A DNA stretch of 64,000 bases from Palleronia sp. LCG004 (GTDB lineage: Bacteria > Pseudomonadota > Alphaproteobacteria > Rhodobacterales > Rhodobacteraceae). The DNA lies in NCBI RefSeq assembly GCF_032931615.1, contig NZ_CP136759.1, positions 186,001 to 250,000 on the forward strand, read 5' to 3'. The notes below the pieces were generated by a model that searched no databases, was not told the origin of the DNA, and was given only the letters and a program-made list of their open reading frames with translations. The position numbers and the translations under genes were made by a program. Positions within the stretch are counted from its first letter, which is position 1. The number at the start of each line of letters is the position of its first letter. Positions 26,837 to 40,209 of the stretch are shown here, one piece after another.

Positions 26837-28270
26837 ATGGCCAATCAACCGATGCTGAAATTCGTGAATGTCGGCCGTGCGATGCCCGACAAGCGTCCGG
26901 CGGATGCACGCCGCGAGGATTTCGACGAGATCTATGCCGAATTCGCGCGCGAGAAGGCGGCTGAGCAGTCCGGGCGCTGCTCGCAATGCGGTGTGCCTTA
27001 TTGCCAGAGCCATTGTCCGCTGCACAACAACATCCCCGATTGGCTGCGCCTGACCGCAGAGGGCCGGTTGCAGGAAGCCTACGACGTCAGCCAGCAGACC
27101 AACACCTTCCCCGAGATCTGCGGCCGCATCTGCCCGCAGGACCGCCTCTGCGAGGGGAACTGCGTCATCGAGAAATCCGGGCACGGAACGGTCACCATCG
27201 GCGCGATCGAGAAATACATCACCGACACCGCCTTCGATGAAGGCTGGATCAAGCCGATCACCAATGCCGGCGAGCGGCCGGAGACGGTCGCGATCATCGG
27301 CGCGGGTCCGGGCGGCCTCGCCGCGGCCGACATGCTGCGTCGCGAGGGCGTGCAGGTCACGGTCTTCGACCGCTACGACCGCGCGGGCGGGCTGATGACC
27401 TACGGCATTCCGGGCTTCAAGCTCGAAAAGGACGTCGTGATGCGCCGGATCGCGCAGCTCGAGGAGGGGGGCGTGACCTTCCGTCTCAACTGCGACGTGG
27501 GCGTCGACGTGACCTTCGAGGAAATCCGCTCCGGACACGACGCGGTGCTGATCGCGACCGGTGTCTACAAGACCCGCGACCTGCAGGCACCGGGTGTGGG
27601 CGCGAAGGGGATCGTTCGCGCGATCGACTATCTGACGGCGTCGAACCGCAAGTCCTTCGGCGACGATGTCGAGGAATTCGAGAATGGCGATCTCAATGCC
27701 GAGGGCAAGCGCGTCGTGGTCATCGGCGGCGGCGATACGGCGATGGATTGCCTCCGCACCGCGATCCGGCAGGGTGCCAGATCGGTCAAGTGCCTCTATC
27801 GCCGCGACCGCGACAACATGCCCGGATCGCAGCGCGAGGTCGCCAATGCCGAGGAGGAGGGCGTCGAGTTCGTCTGGCTCTCCGCGCCCAAGGGGTTTCG
27901 CGGCGAAACCGTCGACGGTGTCGTGGTGCAGAAGATGCGGCTCGGTCAACCCGACGCGACGGGCCGGCAGGTGCCGGAACTCATCGAGGGATCGGATTAC
28001 GTCGAGGAGGCCGAACTGGTCATCAAGGCGCTCGGTTTCGAGCCGGAAGACCTGCCGCGGCTCTGGGGGGTCGACGGCCTCGAAGTGACGCGCTGGGGGA
28101 CGGTCCTTGCCGATTTCCGGACGCACGAGACTTCGCTGCCGGGCGTCTATGCCTGCGGGGACATCCAGCGGGGAGCGAGCCTTGTGGTATGGGCGATCCG
28201 CGATGGACGCGAGGCGGCGCAAGCGATCATGGCGCAGCTTGGACCCCGGGCGGCGGTCGCGGCCGAGTGA
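26837..28270 (+). CDS. gltD: Glutamate synthase (NADPH) small subunit
   Basis: A 477-residue flavoprotein that feeds NADPH electrons to GltB. The N-terminal 4Fe-4S cysteines (CSQCGVPYCQSHCP, about 49-62, and CGRICPQDRLCEGNC, about 95-109) are complete. The FAD motif GAGPGGLAAAD follows at about 155, and the NADPH motif GGGDTAMD at about 297. Length is normal. AGGAGGG lies about 5 bases before the ATG. gltB follows after an unusually wide 348-base gap on the same strand. Confidence 0.97.
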   Translation: MANQPMLKFVNVGRAMPDKRPADARREDFDEIYAEFAREKAAEQSGRCSQCGVPYCQSHCPLHNNIPDWLRLTAEGRLQEAYDVSQQTNTFPEICGRICPQDRLCEGNCVIEKSGHGTVTIGAIEKYITDTAFDEGWIKPITNAGERPETVAIIGAGPGGLAAADMLRREGVQVTVFDRYDRAGGLMTYGIPGFKLEKDVVMRRIAQLEEGGVTFRLNCDVGVDVTFEEIRSGHDAVLIATGVYKTRDLQAPGVGAKGIVRAIDYLTASNRKSFGDDVEEFENGDLNAEGKRVVVIGGGDTAMDCLRTAIRQGARSVKCLYRRDRDNMPGSQREVANAEEEGVEFVWLSAPKGFRGETVDGVVVQKMRLGQPDATGRQVPELIEGSDYVEEAELVIKALGFEPEDLPRLWGVDGLEVTRWGTVLADFRTHETSLPGVYACGDIQRGASLVVWAIRDGREAAQAIMAQLGPRAAVAAE

Positions 28271-28618
28271 CGGATGTTGGGGGCCATGCCCCCGCGGCCT
28301 TGGAGGCAGCCCCCTTCGGAGTATCTAGGGGGCAAGTAGGACGGGATCGGAGGGTCCGGGCGGGAGGTCGGTAAATGCAGTGTGACATGACCGAACGGCC
28401 CGGACGTGAATGGGCGGAGAGCAATACGCCACGCGGCCTTGCCTGGAAAACCACCCGCAAACGGGCTTCGCTGGGGCGGAGGTGATTGCCGACCTTCCGG
28501 CGATCGAGATTGGACTAACGCGCCGGACGGTGGTCTTTTTCCCGCCGGGGCGCATCATTGCAGGACAACGGCCGGGATCGACGCGATCCTCGCCTTGATG
28601 AGCGAAGGGGACTGACCG
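28271..28618 (+). other. 348-base gap between gltD and gltB
   Basis: Just after the gltD stop, GGGGGCCATGCCCCC can fold into a GC hairpin without a U tract. A second near-palindrome (GCCCCCTTCGG...TAGGGGGC) lies at about 28309-28334. Two short open frames (from about 28406 and 28410) overlap each other, show no consistent third-position GC bias and have no good ribosome-binding site, so no gene is called. The gltB Shine-Dalgarno sequence AAGGGG is at the end. A second promoter for gltB is likely in this gap. Confidence 0.5.
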
Positions 28619-33160
<4,542 letters not shown>

Positions 33161-33167
33161 AAGTTCA

Positions 33168-33192
33168 CGGGCGGGCCCGAGCGGTCCGCCCG
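33168..33192 (+). terminator. GC hairpin after gltB (possible terminator)
   Basis: CGGGCGGGCC and GGTCCGCCCG pair over 10 bp with one wobble around loop CGAGC, 7 bases after the gltB stop. No U tract follows, so termination is uncertain; the site lies between convergent genes. Confidence 0.45.
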
Positions 33193-33247
33193 ACATCGAA
33201 CGCCATGACGGATCGAGCATCCGTACAATGGGAAATGCCGGTCGCGC

Positions 33248-34558
33248 TCAGCGGTCGACGGGCAGGCCCGAGGGAACGGCGTCAGGTATGCCGAGGCGAC
33301 CGTCAATCGAGCCGCGATCGGTTAGGCTGCCGAGGAACGCCATGAGCGCGTCGAGCTCCCGTTCGTCGAGCGGGGTGCCGGGATTGGCGGCTGCGGCGAT
33401 CGCCGCACGTTCGACCGGATTCTCCATCGCCCAGAAATCGGGGACGATGCCCTCGATCCGGGGCAGCACCGACTGGTCGCGGTATCGCTCGATTGCCGGT
33501 CCGGGATCGGCATGGTCGCGAAGGAACCCGCGCAGATCGTCATGGGCCCCCGCATGCCCCCATGGCCCCGTTTCCGTCACGTTGCGCAGCATCGGCGTGC
33601 GGAACGCATAAGCATCCTCTGCCCGGCCGGTGACGCGAAGTCGGCCGATATCGCGTTGGTGGTTCTCGAACCGCTCGGCCTTCCCGGGTCCGAGCTGCGG
33701 AGCGGCCATCGCATGGAACGACATGTCGCTGAGCAGGGGGCCGGAATGGCAGGTGGCGCAGCCGGCCGAGCCGGTGAAGAGCGCCAGGCCGTCCGAAGCT
33801 GCGTCGCCCAGCGTGGTTTCGCCCCTCAGATAGCGGTCGAAAAGGCTGTCGTCGGCGCGCCATTCATGCGCCATGAAGGCCGCGATCGCGTCGGAGATGT
33901 CGGTGAAATCGATGTCGCGACCGGCGGCGATTTCGGGATAGGCGGCAGTAAAACGCCGCGCATATTCCGGAATGTCCGCGACACGTCCGGCGATCGTGTC
34001 CCAGGCCCCGTCCGGACCCGTGAGACGGCCCTGCCGCACGAGTTTGGCGACGTCGTTCTCCTGATAATGACCGGCCATCTCGTCGGGGCTCAGGACGGGA
34101 AACATGGTCTGCGCCGACAGGAGGCTCGCGAAGCCCTGGACCATCTCGTCCTCGAGCGGTGTCCTGAGACCCGACGGCCGGTCGGGATCGGCCTCGATCC
34201 GGCCGTCGTGGAAAAGCACGGTGACGTCCCGATGCCCGAGATTGAAGAGCGGCGGGGCGTTCCGGGGGATCCGCTGTTCCGGCATGTTCATCGGATCGGG
34301 ATGCCGGTCTGGCCCGAGACCCGTTCCACCCTCGCCGAGGCCGAGCGACAGCCCGTCGCCCGTCGCGAAGCGGGGATGGTGGCAGGACGCGCAGGAAATG
34401 TTGCGGTTGCCCGACAGGATCGGATCGTAGAACAGCAGCCGCCCGAGCTGAAACTCTTCCATCGAATGCTGCGAATACCCGGCCGGATCGATCGGCGGCG
34501 GCAGATCGCCCGCTCGGGCGGGGAGGGCGACGAAAAGCAGGAGCAGGATGGCCTTCAT
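33248..34558 (-). CDS. Dihaem cytochrome c peroxidase/MauG-family protein
   Basis: A 436-residue periplasmic protein with a short signal peptide (MKAILLLLFVALPARA). Two haem c motifs are present: CASCH at about 56-60 and CATCH near residue 260, each followed by the family surroundings (NISCASCHHPRFATGDGL; GSAGCATCHSGPLLSD). The sequence RTPMLRNVTETGPWGHAG is typical of the C-terminal haem domain. Members reduce peroxide or act in cofactor maturation; which applies is unclear, and no mau genes are nearby. No good Shine-Dalgarno sequence precedes the ATG. It lies downstream of ccrM, beyond a terminator. Confidence 0.88.
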   Translation of the reverse strand: MKAILLLLFVALPARAGDLPPPIDPAGYSQHSMEEFQLGRLLFYDPILSGNRNISCASCHHPRFATGDGLSLGLGEGGTGLGPDRHPDPMNMPEQRIPRNAPPLFNLGHRDVTVLFHDGRIEADPDRPSGLRTPLEDEMVQGFASLLSAQTMFPVLSPDEMAGHYQENDVAKLVRQGRLTGPDGAWDTIAGRVADIPEYARRFTAAYPEIAAGRDIDFTDISDAIAAFMAHEWRADDSLFDRYLRGETTLGDAASDGLALFTGSAGCATCHSGPLLSDMSFHAMAAPQLGPGKAERFENHQRDIGRLRVTGRAEDAYAFRTPMLRNVTETGPWGHAGAHDDLRGFLRDHADPGPAIERYRDQSVLPRIEGIVPDFWAMENPVERAAIAAAANPGTPLDERELDALMAFLGSLTDRGSIDGRLGIPDAVPSGLPVDR

Positions 34559-34593
34559 GCGCGTGAGAAAAGCGCAATCCGGGCCGATCCGTC

Positions 34594-34629
34594 AATGAAA
34601 TAAAGACCCCGCCGGCTGGGCCGGCGGGG
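34594..34629 (-). terminator. Rho-independent terminator of ccrM
   Basis: On the minus strand a perfect 10-bp stem (CCCCGCCGGC with GCCGGCGGGG, loop CCA) is followed by TCTTTATTTCATT. It lies 66 bases after the ccrM stop and ahead of the peroxidase start. Confidence 0.88.
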
Positions 34630-34695
34630 CAAGGTAGCGCCGTCGGGGCGAATGCAGAGGCATCCGCTCGCCCTTGGCGCTGGCGGTAACGCGGT

Positions 34696-35793
<1,098 letters not shown>

Positions 35794-35810
35794 TCACTGC
35801 CTCGTATGCC

Positions 35811-35870
35811 GCGTCGTTTTCGACGCTTGCCGTTGTTGATCCAAAGATGCCGAGCGAAAGGAGAAGATTC
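35811..35870 (-). promoter_or_regulatory. ccrM leader: GANTC site and short stem-loop
   Basis: A GAATC (35866-35870, read on the minus strand) lies about 80 bases before the ccrM start. Nearer the gene, GCGTCG-AAAA-CGACGC (35811-35826) forms a 6-bp hairpin. A GTTAAC lies at 35892-35897. In Caulobacter, GANTC sites and CtrA boxes (TTAA repeats) occur in the ccrM promoter; only one GANTC and one TTAA half-site are seen here. Confidence 0.35.
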
Positions 35871-35902
35871 AAAGCGTTTTTCGCCGGGGGCGTTAACGAA
35901 TT

Positions 35903-36511
35903 TCATTGATACAAGATATTGTGGATTGGACGGAAAGACCGCCTGTGATGTGGGGTCACGCCGTGGCTTTTCAGTCCCAGTTGGTGCCGCGCCGTGCCGT
36001 AGCCCATATTCGTTTCCCATCCGTAATGCGGATGCTGTTGCGCGAGCGTCACCATGAGGCGGTCGCGCGTCACCTTCGCCACGATCGATGCCGCCGCGAT
36101 CGAGAGGCTGAGCGCGTCGCCCTTGATGACCGCCTCCGAAGGGCAGGGCAGGCCAGCCGGGATCTGGCGGCCATCGACGAGCAGGTGATCGGGCACGATC
36201 GGAAGATCGTCGAGAGCGCGGCGCATGGCGAGAAAGCTTGCCTGCAAGATGTTCATATCGTCGATCTCGGCGACGCTCGCCTCGCCGATGCCGATCCACG
36301 CGCAATTGCGCAGGCGCTCGAAGAGGCCTTCGCGCCGGGCGGCGCTCAGCTTCTTGCTGTCGTCGAGGCCGTCGGGAACGAGACCGGGGTCGAGCACGAC
36401 GCAAGCCGCGACGACGGGACCGGCCCATGGACCCCGGCCGACTTCGTCGAGGCCGGCGACGATCCGGGCACCGCCGCGACGGGCCGCGTCTTCATGTAGG
36501 AAATCGGGCAT
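35903..36511 (-). CDS. rnhB: Ribonuclease HII
   Basis: A 202-residue endonuclease that cleaves RNA in RNA-DNA hybrids, including single ribonucleotides. The catalytic set is visible: GLDEVGRGPWAGP (Asp-Glu), DGRQ with the third acidic residue nearby, and SIVAKVTRDRLM with the fourth. The ATG at 36511 gives typical length; an upstream TTG at 36547 is possible but less likely. There is no strong Shine-Dalgarno sequence. It shares a strand with ccrM downstream, a pairing I recall from other Rhodobacterales. Confidence 0.93.
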   Translation of the reverse strand: MPDFLHEDAARRGGARIVAGLDEVGRGPWAGPVVAACVVLDPGLVPDGLDDSKKLSAARREGLFERLRNCAWIGIGEASVAEIDDMNILQASFLAMRRALDDLPIVPDHLLVDGRQIPAGLPCPSEAVIKGDALSLSIAAASIVAKVTRDRLMVTLAQQHPHYGWETNMGYGTARHQLGLKSHGVTPHHRRSFRPIHNILYQ

Positions 36512-36850
36512 GGTCCGCGGCTTGTCGCAGAAGCGCGTTCTGCGCAAGCGCGAAGGGTGGGGCAGGGCATCGTCGTACTGTTTAAAATCGAACCAAGAAT
36601 GATGCCCTGCCCCTCACGACCCGACGGGCCAAGATGTGCGGAATGGATTTCCGCCGAACCGTGAAGGCTCGACCGGCCGGGTGCGTACGGGTCCCGGTTC
36701 GGCCTGCTTGGACCTTTCCCCCAAGGTCGCGAGGCAGGCAATAACGTCGCAGTGCAATGCGATGTCAGTCCCGCGAAGGGGCTTTGTCATTGAATAACGT
36801 GCCCCGATCGGCAAGGATTTGCCGTATCCGCATGAAAGGCTTGTCGCGTC
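36512..36850. other. Divergent intergenic region with a perfect 13-bp inverted repeat
   Basis: About 340 bases separate rnhB from the small secreted protein gene. The only standout structure is GGGGCAGGGCATC at 36559-36571 and its exact reverse complement at 36601-36613, flanking a 29-base AT-rich spacer containing TTTAAAAT. No convincing open frame is seen on either strand. Confidence 0.6.
36559..36613. repeat. Inverted repeat, 13-bp arms, 29-base spacer
   Basis: Arms GGGGCAGGGCATC and GATGCCCTGCCCC are perfectly complementary. The spacer is AT-rich compared with its surroundings. It could be a looped operator, a cruciform or a transcript hairpin; neither strand has a U tract immediately after the stem. 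Confidence 0.85.
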
Positions 36851-37138
36851 GTGATCCGTCTCCGTTCCCTTGCCGTCGCGTCACTGATCTTCGGTGTCCT
36901 TGCGGGTGCCGCGAGCGCCGAATGCTACGCCGATTACAAGGCGAAGCGTGACGATCCCCTGCGGCTCCATTATGGGGTTATCCGTCTCAGCGATTCGGAA
37001 TGCGCCGATCCCTCATCCTCGGTGGCGCGACGCATCGCGTCTGACGGATGGGAGCTTCTGACGGTGATGCAGGTCTTCGACCGAGCCGCCGCGGATCGAA
37101 GGAGATCGGATGCCGGGAACTATTTTCTCCGCTACTGA
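36851..37138 (+). CDS. Small exported protein of unknown function
   Basis: A 95-residue protein starting at GTG 36851. A signal peptide of about 23 residues (LAVASLIFGVLAGAASA) is followed by ECYADYKAKRDDPLRLHYG. Two cysteines remain in the mature part (ECYAD, SECADPSS) and could pair. The C terminus ends GNYFLRY. I do not recognise a characterised family. Its last 29 bases overlap the next gene, whose Shine-Dalgarno sequence is inside this one, so the two are coupled. AAAGG lies about 12 bases before the GTG. Confidence 0.7.
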   Translation: MIRLRSLAVASLIFGVLAGAASAECYADYKAKRDDPLRLHYGVIRLSDSECADPSSSVARRIASDGWELLTVMQVFDRAAADRRRSDAGNYFLRY

Positions 37139-37811
37139 CAGTCGCTGGGGAGGACGCGTTGCGACGATCGGCATCGCGGCGATCGTCTCGATCCTCGGCC
37201 TCACGGCAATCTTCCTGTTCCTCAGCCTGCCGGACGGAAACCTGTTCGACGAGCGGGTCGAGCAGATATTCATCGACAATGCGGGCCTGACCTCGGGCGA
37301 GACCGTCCGGTTGCTCGAGATCATCGCGCAATCCGGCACGGCCTTTTCCGACGTACTGGCGAGCTACCGCGTCATCATCTTCGTACTTCTCGTCTTCGCG
37401 ACGGCGCTTCTGCTGGCTGCCCTCGTCTTTCTCGTGACGATCCTCGCGCTCAATCGCCGCATGGGAGAGCTCGAAAGAGCGGGGATCCAGGTTTCCTCCC
37501 TGCTGATCTCGCGGGCGGAGCGGACCGTCTATCTCAACAACATGGAGTTTTCGCTGACCGAAGCGGCGATCGAGACGCTGAGCGTGCTTGCCGAGGCGCG
37601 CATGGACGGGGATGTCCTGTCGGGCGCGGAACTCGAGGCGATGGTCTCGGGGCGCAACGCGGCAGATTGCGACGAAGCCGCGGGTGCCACGCGGATCAAG
37701 CGGCTGCGCGACGCGCTCGGCAATCAGATGGTCAGCGAATTGCTGGTCAAGACGATCGCCAGGCGAGGCTACATGCTGTCGATCGATCGGGACGTCATCC
37801 GTATGGTCTGA
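37110..37811 (+). CDS. Membrane-anchored protein with C-terminal winged-helix domain
   Basis: A 233-residue protein. TM1 is at about residues 18-40 (IGIAAIVSILGLTAIFLFLSL), a periplasmic loop of about 45 residues follows, and TM2 is at about 88-112. The cytoplasmic part (about 120-233) looks like an OmpR-type winged helix: NNMEFSLTEAAIETLSVLAEA is the first helix pair, RIKRLRDALG the recognition region and KTIARRGYMLSI the C-terminal wing. In OmpR-family regulators the wing typically reads RGxGYxL. Unlike CadC/ToxR, the DNA-binding domain is C-terminal, not N-terminal. GAAGGAGAT precedes the ATG. It overlaps the small exported protein gene. Confidence 0.75.
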   Translation: MPGTIFSATDSRWGGRVATIGIAAIVSILGLTAIFLFLSLPDGNLFDERVEQIFIDNAGLTSGETVRLLEIIAQSGTAFSDVLASYRVIIFVLLVFATALLLAALVFLVTILALNRRMGELERAGIQVSSLLISRAERTVYLNNMEFSLTEAAIETLSVLAEARMDGDVLSGAELEAMVSGRNAADCDEAAGATRIKRLRDALGNQMVSELLVKTIARRGYMLSIDRDVIRMV

Positions 37812-38008
37812 GGTCGATCGGTCGACTTCGCAGCCTACCGGCGGGGACCGATATCGGATCTCCAGATGAGTGGTGCGCTCAGGCACGACCGAGCCAAGTC
37901 ATCGCAATTTGCCCGAGCGCAAATGAACACCGTGCCGCTGGGTACCCCCGCATTCGGCAAAACGCCCGACGAATCCATCGGTGCATTCATGCTAGGGTTG
38001 GGCCACCC

Positions 38009-38362
38009 TCACTCATCAGCATCGAAGATAGGCGTGAAGCCGCCCCATATCATGCGCGTGCCGTCGAACGGCATGTCGAGGTCATGCCAGCGCGGATCGG
38101 ATTCCATCGACGCACCGCAGCGGTCATGCGTCTCCTTGTCGGGCCAGACGATCCACGAGAAGCAGACCGTCTCGCCCCCCTTCAGGTCCACGGCCCGTTT
38201 GAAATCCGTGCGCGTCCCGTCGGCGATGCTGTCGCCCCAGCATTCCATCGTCTGCAACGCACCGTATTCGCGAAAGAGCGGCCAGGCCTTTCGGGCGCTG
38301 TCGATATAGGCTTGCTTGTTGTCGTCAGGGACGGGCGTGAGGAAGCCGGCGATATAGGTCAT
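38009..38362 (-). CDS. DUF1428 family protein
   Basis: A 117-residue protein matching DUF1428 (YbaA-like, dimeric alpha-beta barrel fold): MTYIAGFLTPVPDDNKQAYI at the start, then ECWGDSIADG and CFSWIVWPDKETHD in the middle, and RMIWGGFTPIFD at the end. Biochemical function is unknown. GGAG lies 8 bases before the ATG. It is the last gene of a minus-strand run beginning with the VOC gene, with a glutathione S-transferase-like remnant between them. Confidence 0.92.
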   Translation of the reverse strand: MTYIAGFLTPVPDDNKQAYIDSARKAWPLFREYGALQTMECWGDSIADGTRTDFKRAVDLKGGETVCFSWIVWPDKETHDRCGASMESDPRWHDLDMPFDGTRMIWGGFTPIFDADE

Positions 38363-38420
38363 TCGGGATCTCCGTTATTTGCATCGGGGGCGGCGTGTCG
38401 ATGAGGTTCGTCGGGTGATT

Positions 38421-38525
38421 GGCGAGCGCCAAGCGAACCCGCAGGTCGCGAACTGGGCCCGGAGCGAAGTCCGGTGCCCGGTCGAAGATGGGGGCCGCGG
38501 CGAAGGCGGAAGGATCAACCGGCAT
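38421..38525 (-). pseudogene. Glutathione S-transferase-like N-terminal remnant
   Basis: From an ATG at 38525 with AAAGG six bases upstream, about 35 codons read as a thioredoxin-fold N terminus: FDRAPDFAPGPVRDLRVRLAL. This resembles GSTs whose N terminus contains VRDLRVRWAL, recalled from memory. The similarity then ends and the frame stops at 38325, just before the DUF1428 gene. A GST normally has about 200 residues, so nearly all of it is gone, consistent with an internal deletion. The intact start signal supports a once-functional gene between VOC and DUF1428. Confidence 0.5.
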
Positions 38526-38569
38526 GGCCGGCCTTTCCGGTCACGAATTGCAGGTTTGGTGGGAAGAGC

Positions 38570-38989
38570 TCAGGCGTCACCGCCCGATCCCTTCATCGCG
38601 GTCATGTCCAGAAAGACCGTTTCCCAGACATGGCCATCCGGATCCTCGAATGCCCCGCCATACATCGGGCCCTGTTGCTGCCTTGCCCGTGTCTCGGTTC
38701 CGCCCGCAGCGATGGCCCTTTGGTGGATCTGGTCTACGGCTTCCCTGCTGTCGAACGACAGGCAGAGCAGCACGCCGCTTTCGGTTTTCGGGTCGATGAT
38801 GCGTTTGTCGGTGAAGCTGGCATAGAAATCATGATCGAGCAGCATCACGCTGATCGTATCGGACCAGACCATGGCCGAAGCGCGATCGTTCGAGAAACCC
38901 GCGTTCCTGTCGAAGCCCAACGCCTTGTAGAAGGCGCTTGCGGCAGCGACGTTCCCGACAGGCAGATTCACGAAAATAGACTTTTGCAT
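38570..38989 (-). CDS. VOC family (glyoxalase/bleomycin-resistance-like) protein
   Basis: A 139-residue protein with one VOC module pair: MQKSIFVNLPVGNVAAASAF at the start and GAFEDPDGHVWETVFLD at the end, where the Glu belongs to the usual metal site. These proteins are metal-dependent lyases, isomerases or dioxygenases, or binding proteins; the substrate is not apparent. AAGGA lies about 10 bases before the ATG. It is transcribed divergently from an HxlR regulator, with a palindrome between them. Confidence 0.9.
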   Translation of the reverse strand: MQKSIFVNLPVGNVAAASAFYKALGFDRNAGFSNDRASAMVWSDTISVMLLDHDFYASFTDKRIIDPKTESGVLLCLSFDSREAVDQIHQRAIAAGGTETRARQQQGPMYGGAFEDPDGHVWETVFLDMTAMKGSGGDA

Positions 38990-39032
38990 ATCCGGTTTTC
39001 CTTATGGACCGCCGAGACGTTCGGGTTCGTAC

Positions 39033-39048
39033 GCCTGTCTGGACAGGC
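39033..39048. promoter_or_regulatory. Palindromic candidate operator between VOC and HxlR genes
   Basis: GCCTGTC-TG-GACAGGC is a perfect 7-bp inverted repeat with a 2-base centre, 29 bases before the HxlR ATG and 44 before the VOC ATG. HxlR proteins are dimers that bind inverted repeats beside their own gene and a divergent target. Confidence 0.55.
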
Positions 39049-39076
39049 TAGGCGATATGGATTACAAAAAGCAACA

Positions 39077-39763
39077 ATGAAGTTACCTAAAGAAACTAGA
39101 GAAGCAGACAGCCCCCACGGGCGCTGGTATGGCGATGCCTGCGGTACGGCATTCGCCTTGGAATTGCTGGGCGAACGCTGGTCGCTTCTGGTCGTTCGCG
39201 AACTCATGTTCGGACCGCGACGCTTTTCGGATATCCGCGCAAGCCTGCCTGGAATAAGCGCCAAGACCCTTGCCGAACGACTGGCGAGCCTGGAATCGCA
39301 TGGTATTCTTGCGCGCCACGCGGCAACGGATGCCGTGCCCGCACAGCTCTACGGTCTGACCGACTGGGGCCATGCTGCCGAACCGCTGATCCAGGAACTC
39401 GGGCGCTGGGCCGCGGCCTCGCCTCTGCACGATCCGACGCTGCCGCTTTCCGCTGCGTCCTTCATGCTGTCGCTGAGGACGATGTTCGACGCCGCTGCGG
39501 CAGGGGATCTTGCGGCACGAATCGTCTTTGCGATCGGCACGGTGCGGTTCACGGCGCACCTTGCCGATGGGGCGTTACCGGTCGAGCGGGGAGAGGCCGC
39601 GGAGTGCGAACTCGGCATATCGGCCCCGTCCGGATCGGCGCTCGCCGCGGTATTCTACGGCGATATGCCGCCCGCTGAAGTCGGCGTCGAGGTTACGGGG
39701 GATCCGGAGCTTTTCGAGACGTTCAGGTCGCTTTTCGAGCTGCCCGACAAGCGACCGGCGTAA
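39077..39763 (+). CDS. HxlR-family transcriptional regulator with C-terminal SCP2-like extension
   Basis: A 228-residue protein. Residues about 15-110 form the HxlR winged helix: CGTAFALELLGERWSLLVVRELMFGPRRF, ISAKTLAERLASLESHGI, and YGLTDWGHA. The remaining 100 or so residues (MFDAAAAGDLAARIVFAIG, then FYGDMPPAEVGVEVTGD) resemble the SCP2 lipid-binding-like fold found in longer HxlR proteins, and may sense a ligand. The ATG at 39077 follows an AT-rich leader with little Shine-Dalgarno signal. It probably controls the divergent VOC/DUF1428 cluster. Confidence 0.88.
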   Translation: MKLPKETREADSPHGRWYGDACGTAFALELLGERWSLLVVRELMFGPRRFSDIRASLPGISAKTLAERLASLESHGILARHAATDAVPAQLYGLTDWGHAAEPLIQELGRWAAASPLHDPTLPLSAASFMLSLRTMFDAAAAGDLAARIVFAIGTVRFTAHLADGALPVERGEAAECELGISAPSGSALAAVFYGDMPPAEVGVEVTGDPELFETFRSLFELPDKRPA

Positions 39764-40209
39764 TATAGCGGAAAATCCCGTGGGTGGTCGTCGGAGTGGT
39801 GCCGGGTGGGTCGGTACGGCCATTCGGGCTAGCCATGGGGACGGGCCTTTTCGGAGTGGCTGGCAACCCGAGGAAGAAGGCGCACGGAAAGAGCTGCCTG
39901 CGCTGCTGAGACCTGCCTCAACGGCGGATAGAGCTTCGGAATTGCGCGCTGATCCCTTTGCCCCGACGCAACGTTAGAATGCGTATGAAGCATGATACCT
40001 GACACTGGATAACGGGACGCGAGAGCTTCATGTCCGCTACGAGATCGCTGTTCATGGGGTCCGGCAGACTTTCACGGGTCCATTCGGGTTCGCAAAAGAC
40101 ATTCAATGCTTGCGCTGCGGTATTTCCGGCGGCAGGGCTCGATCTCTGCTTGCCCGACCCGCAAGTCCGGGCATCCGATTGCCGCGATCTGCCGCGGAGC
40201 TCCCCTAGC
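39764..40209. other. 446-base gap between HxlR and hemC
   Basis: No gene is supported. Short plus-strand frames (for example 40030-40260, running into the hemC 3' end) lack a ribosome-binding site and any recognisable similarity. No tandem or inverted repeat stands out. The composition is slightly less GC-rich around 39960-40130. Confidence 0.5.

Noticed and set aside
28406..28615. Short plus-strand open frames in the gltD-gltB gap
   Set aside because: Two overlapping frames, neither with codon bias like neighbours, no good Shine-Dalgarno sequence and no family match.
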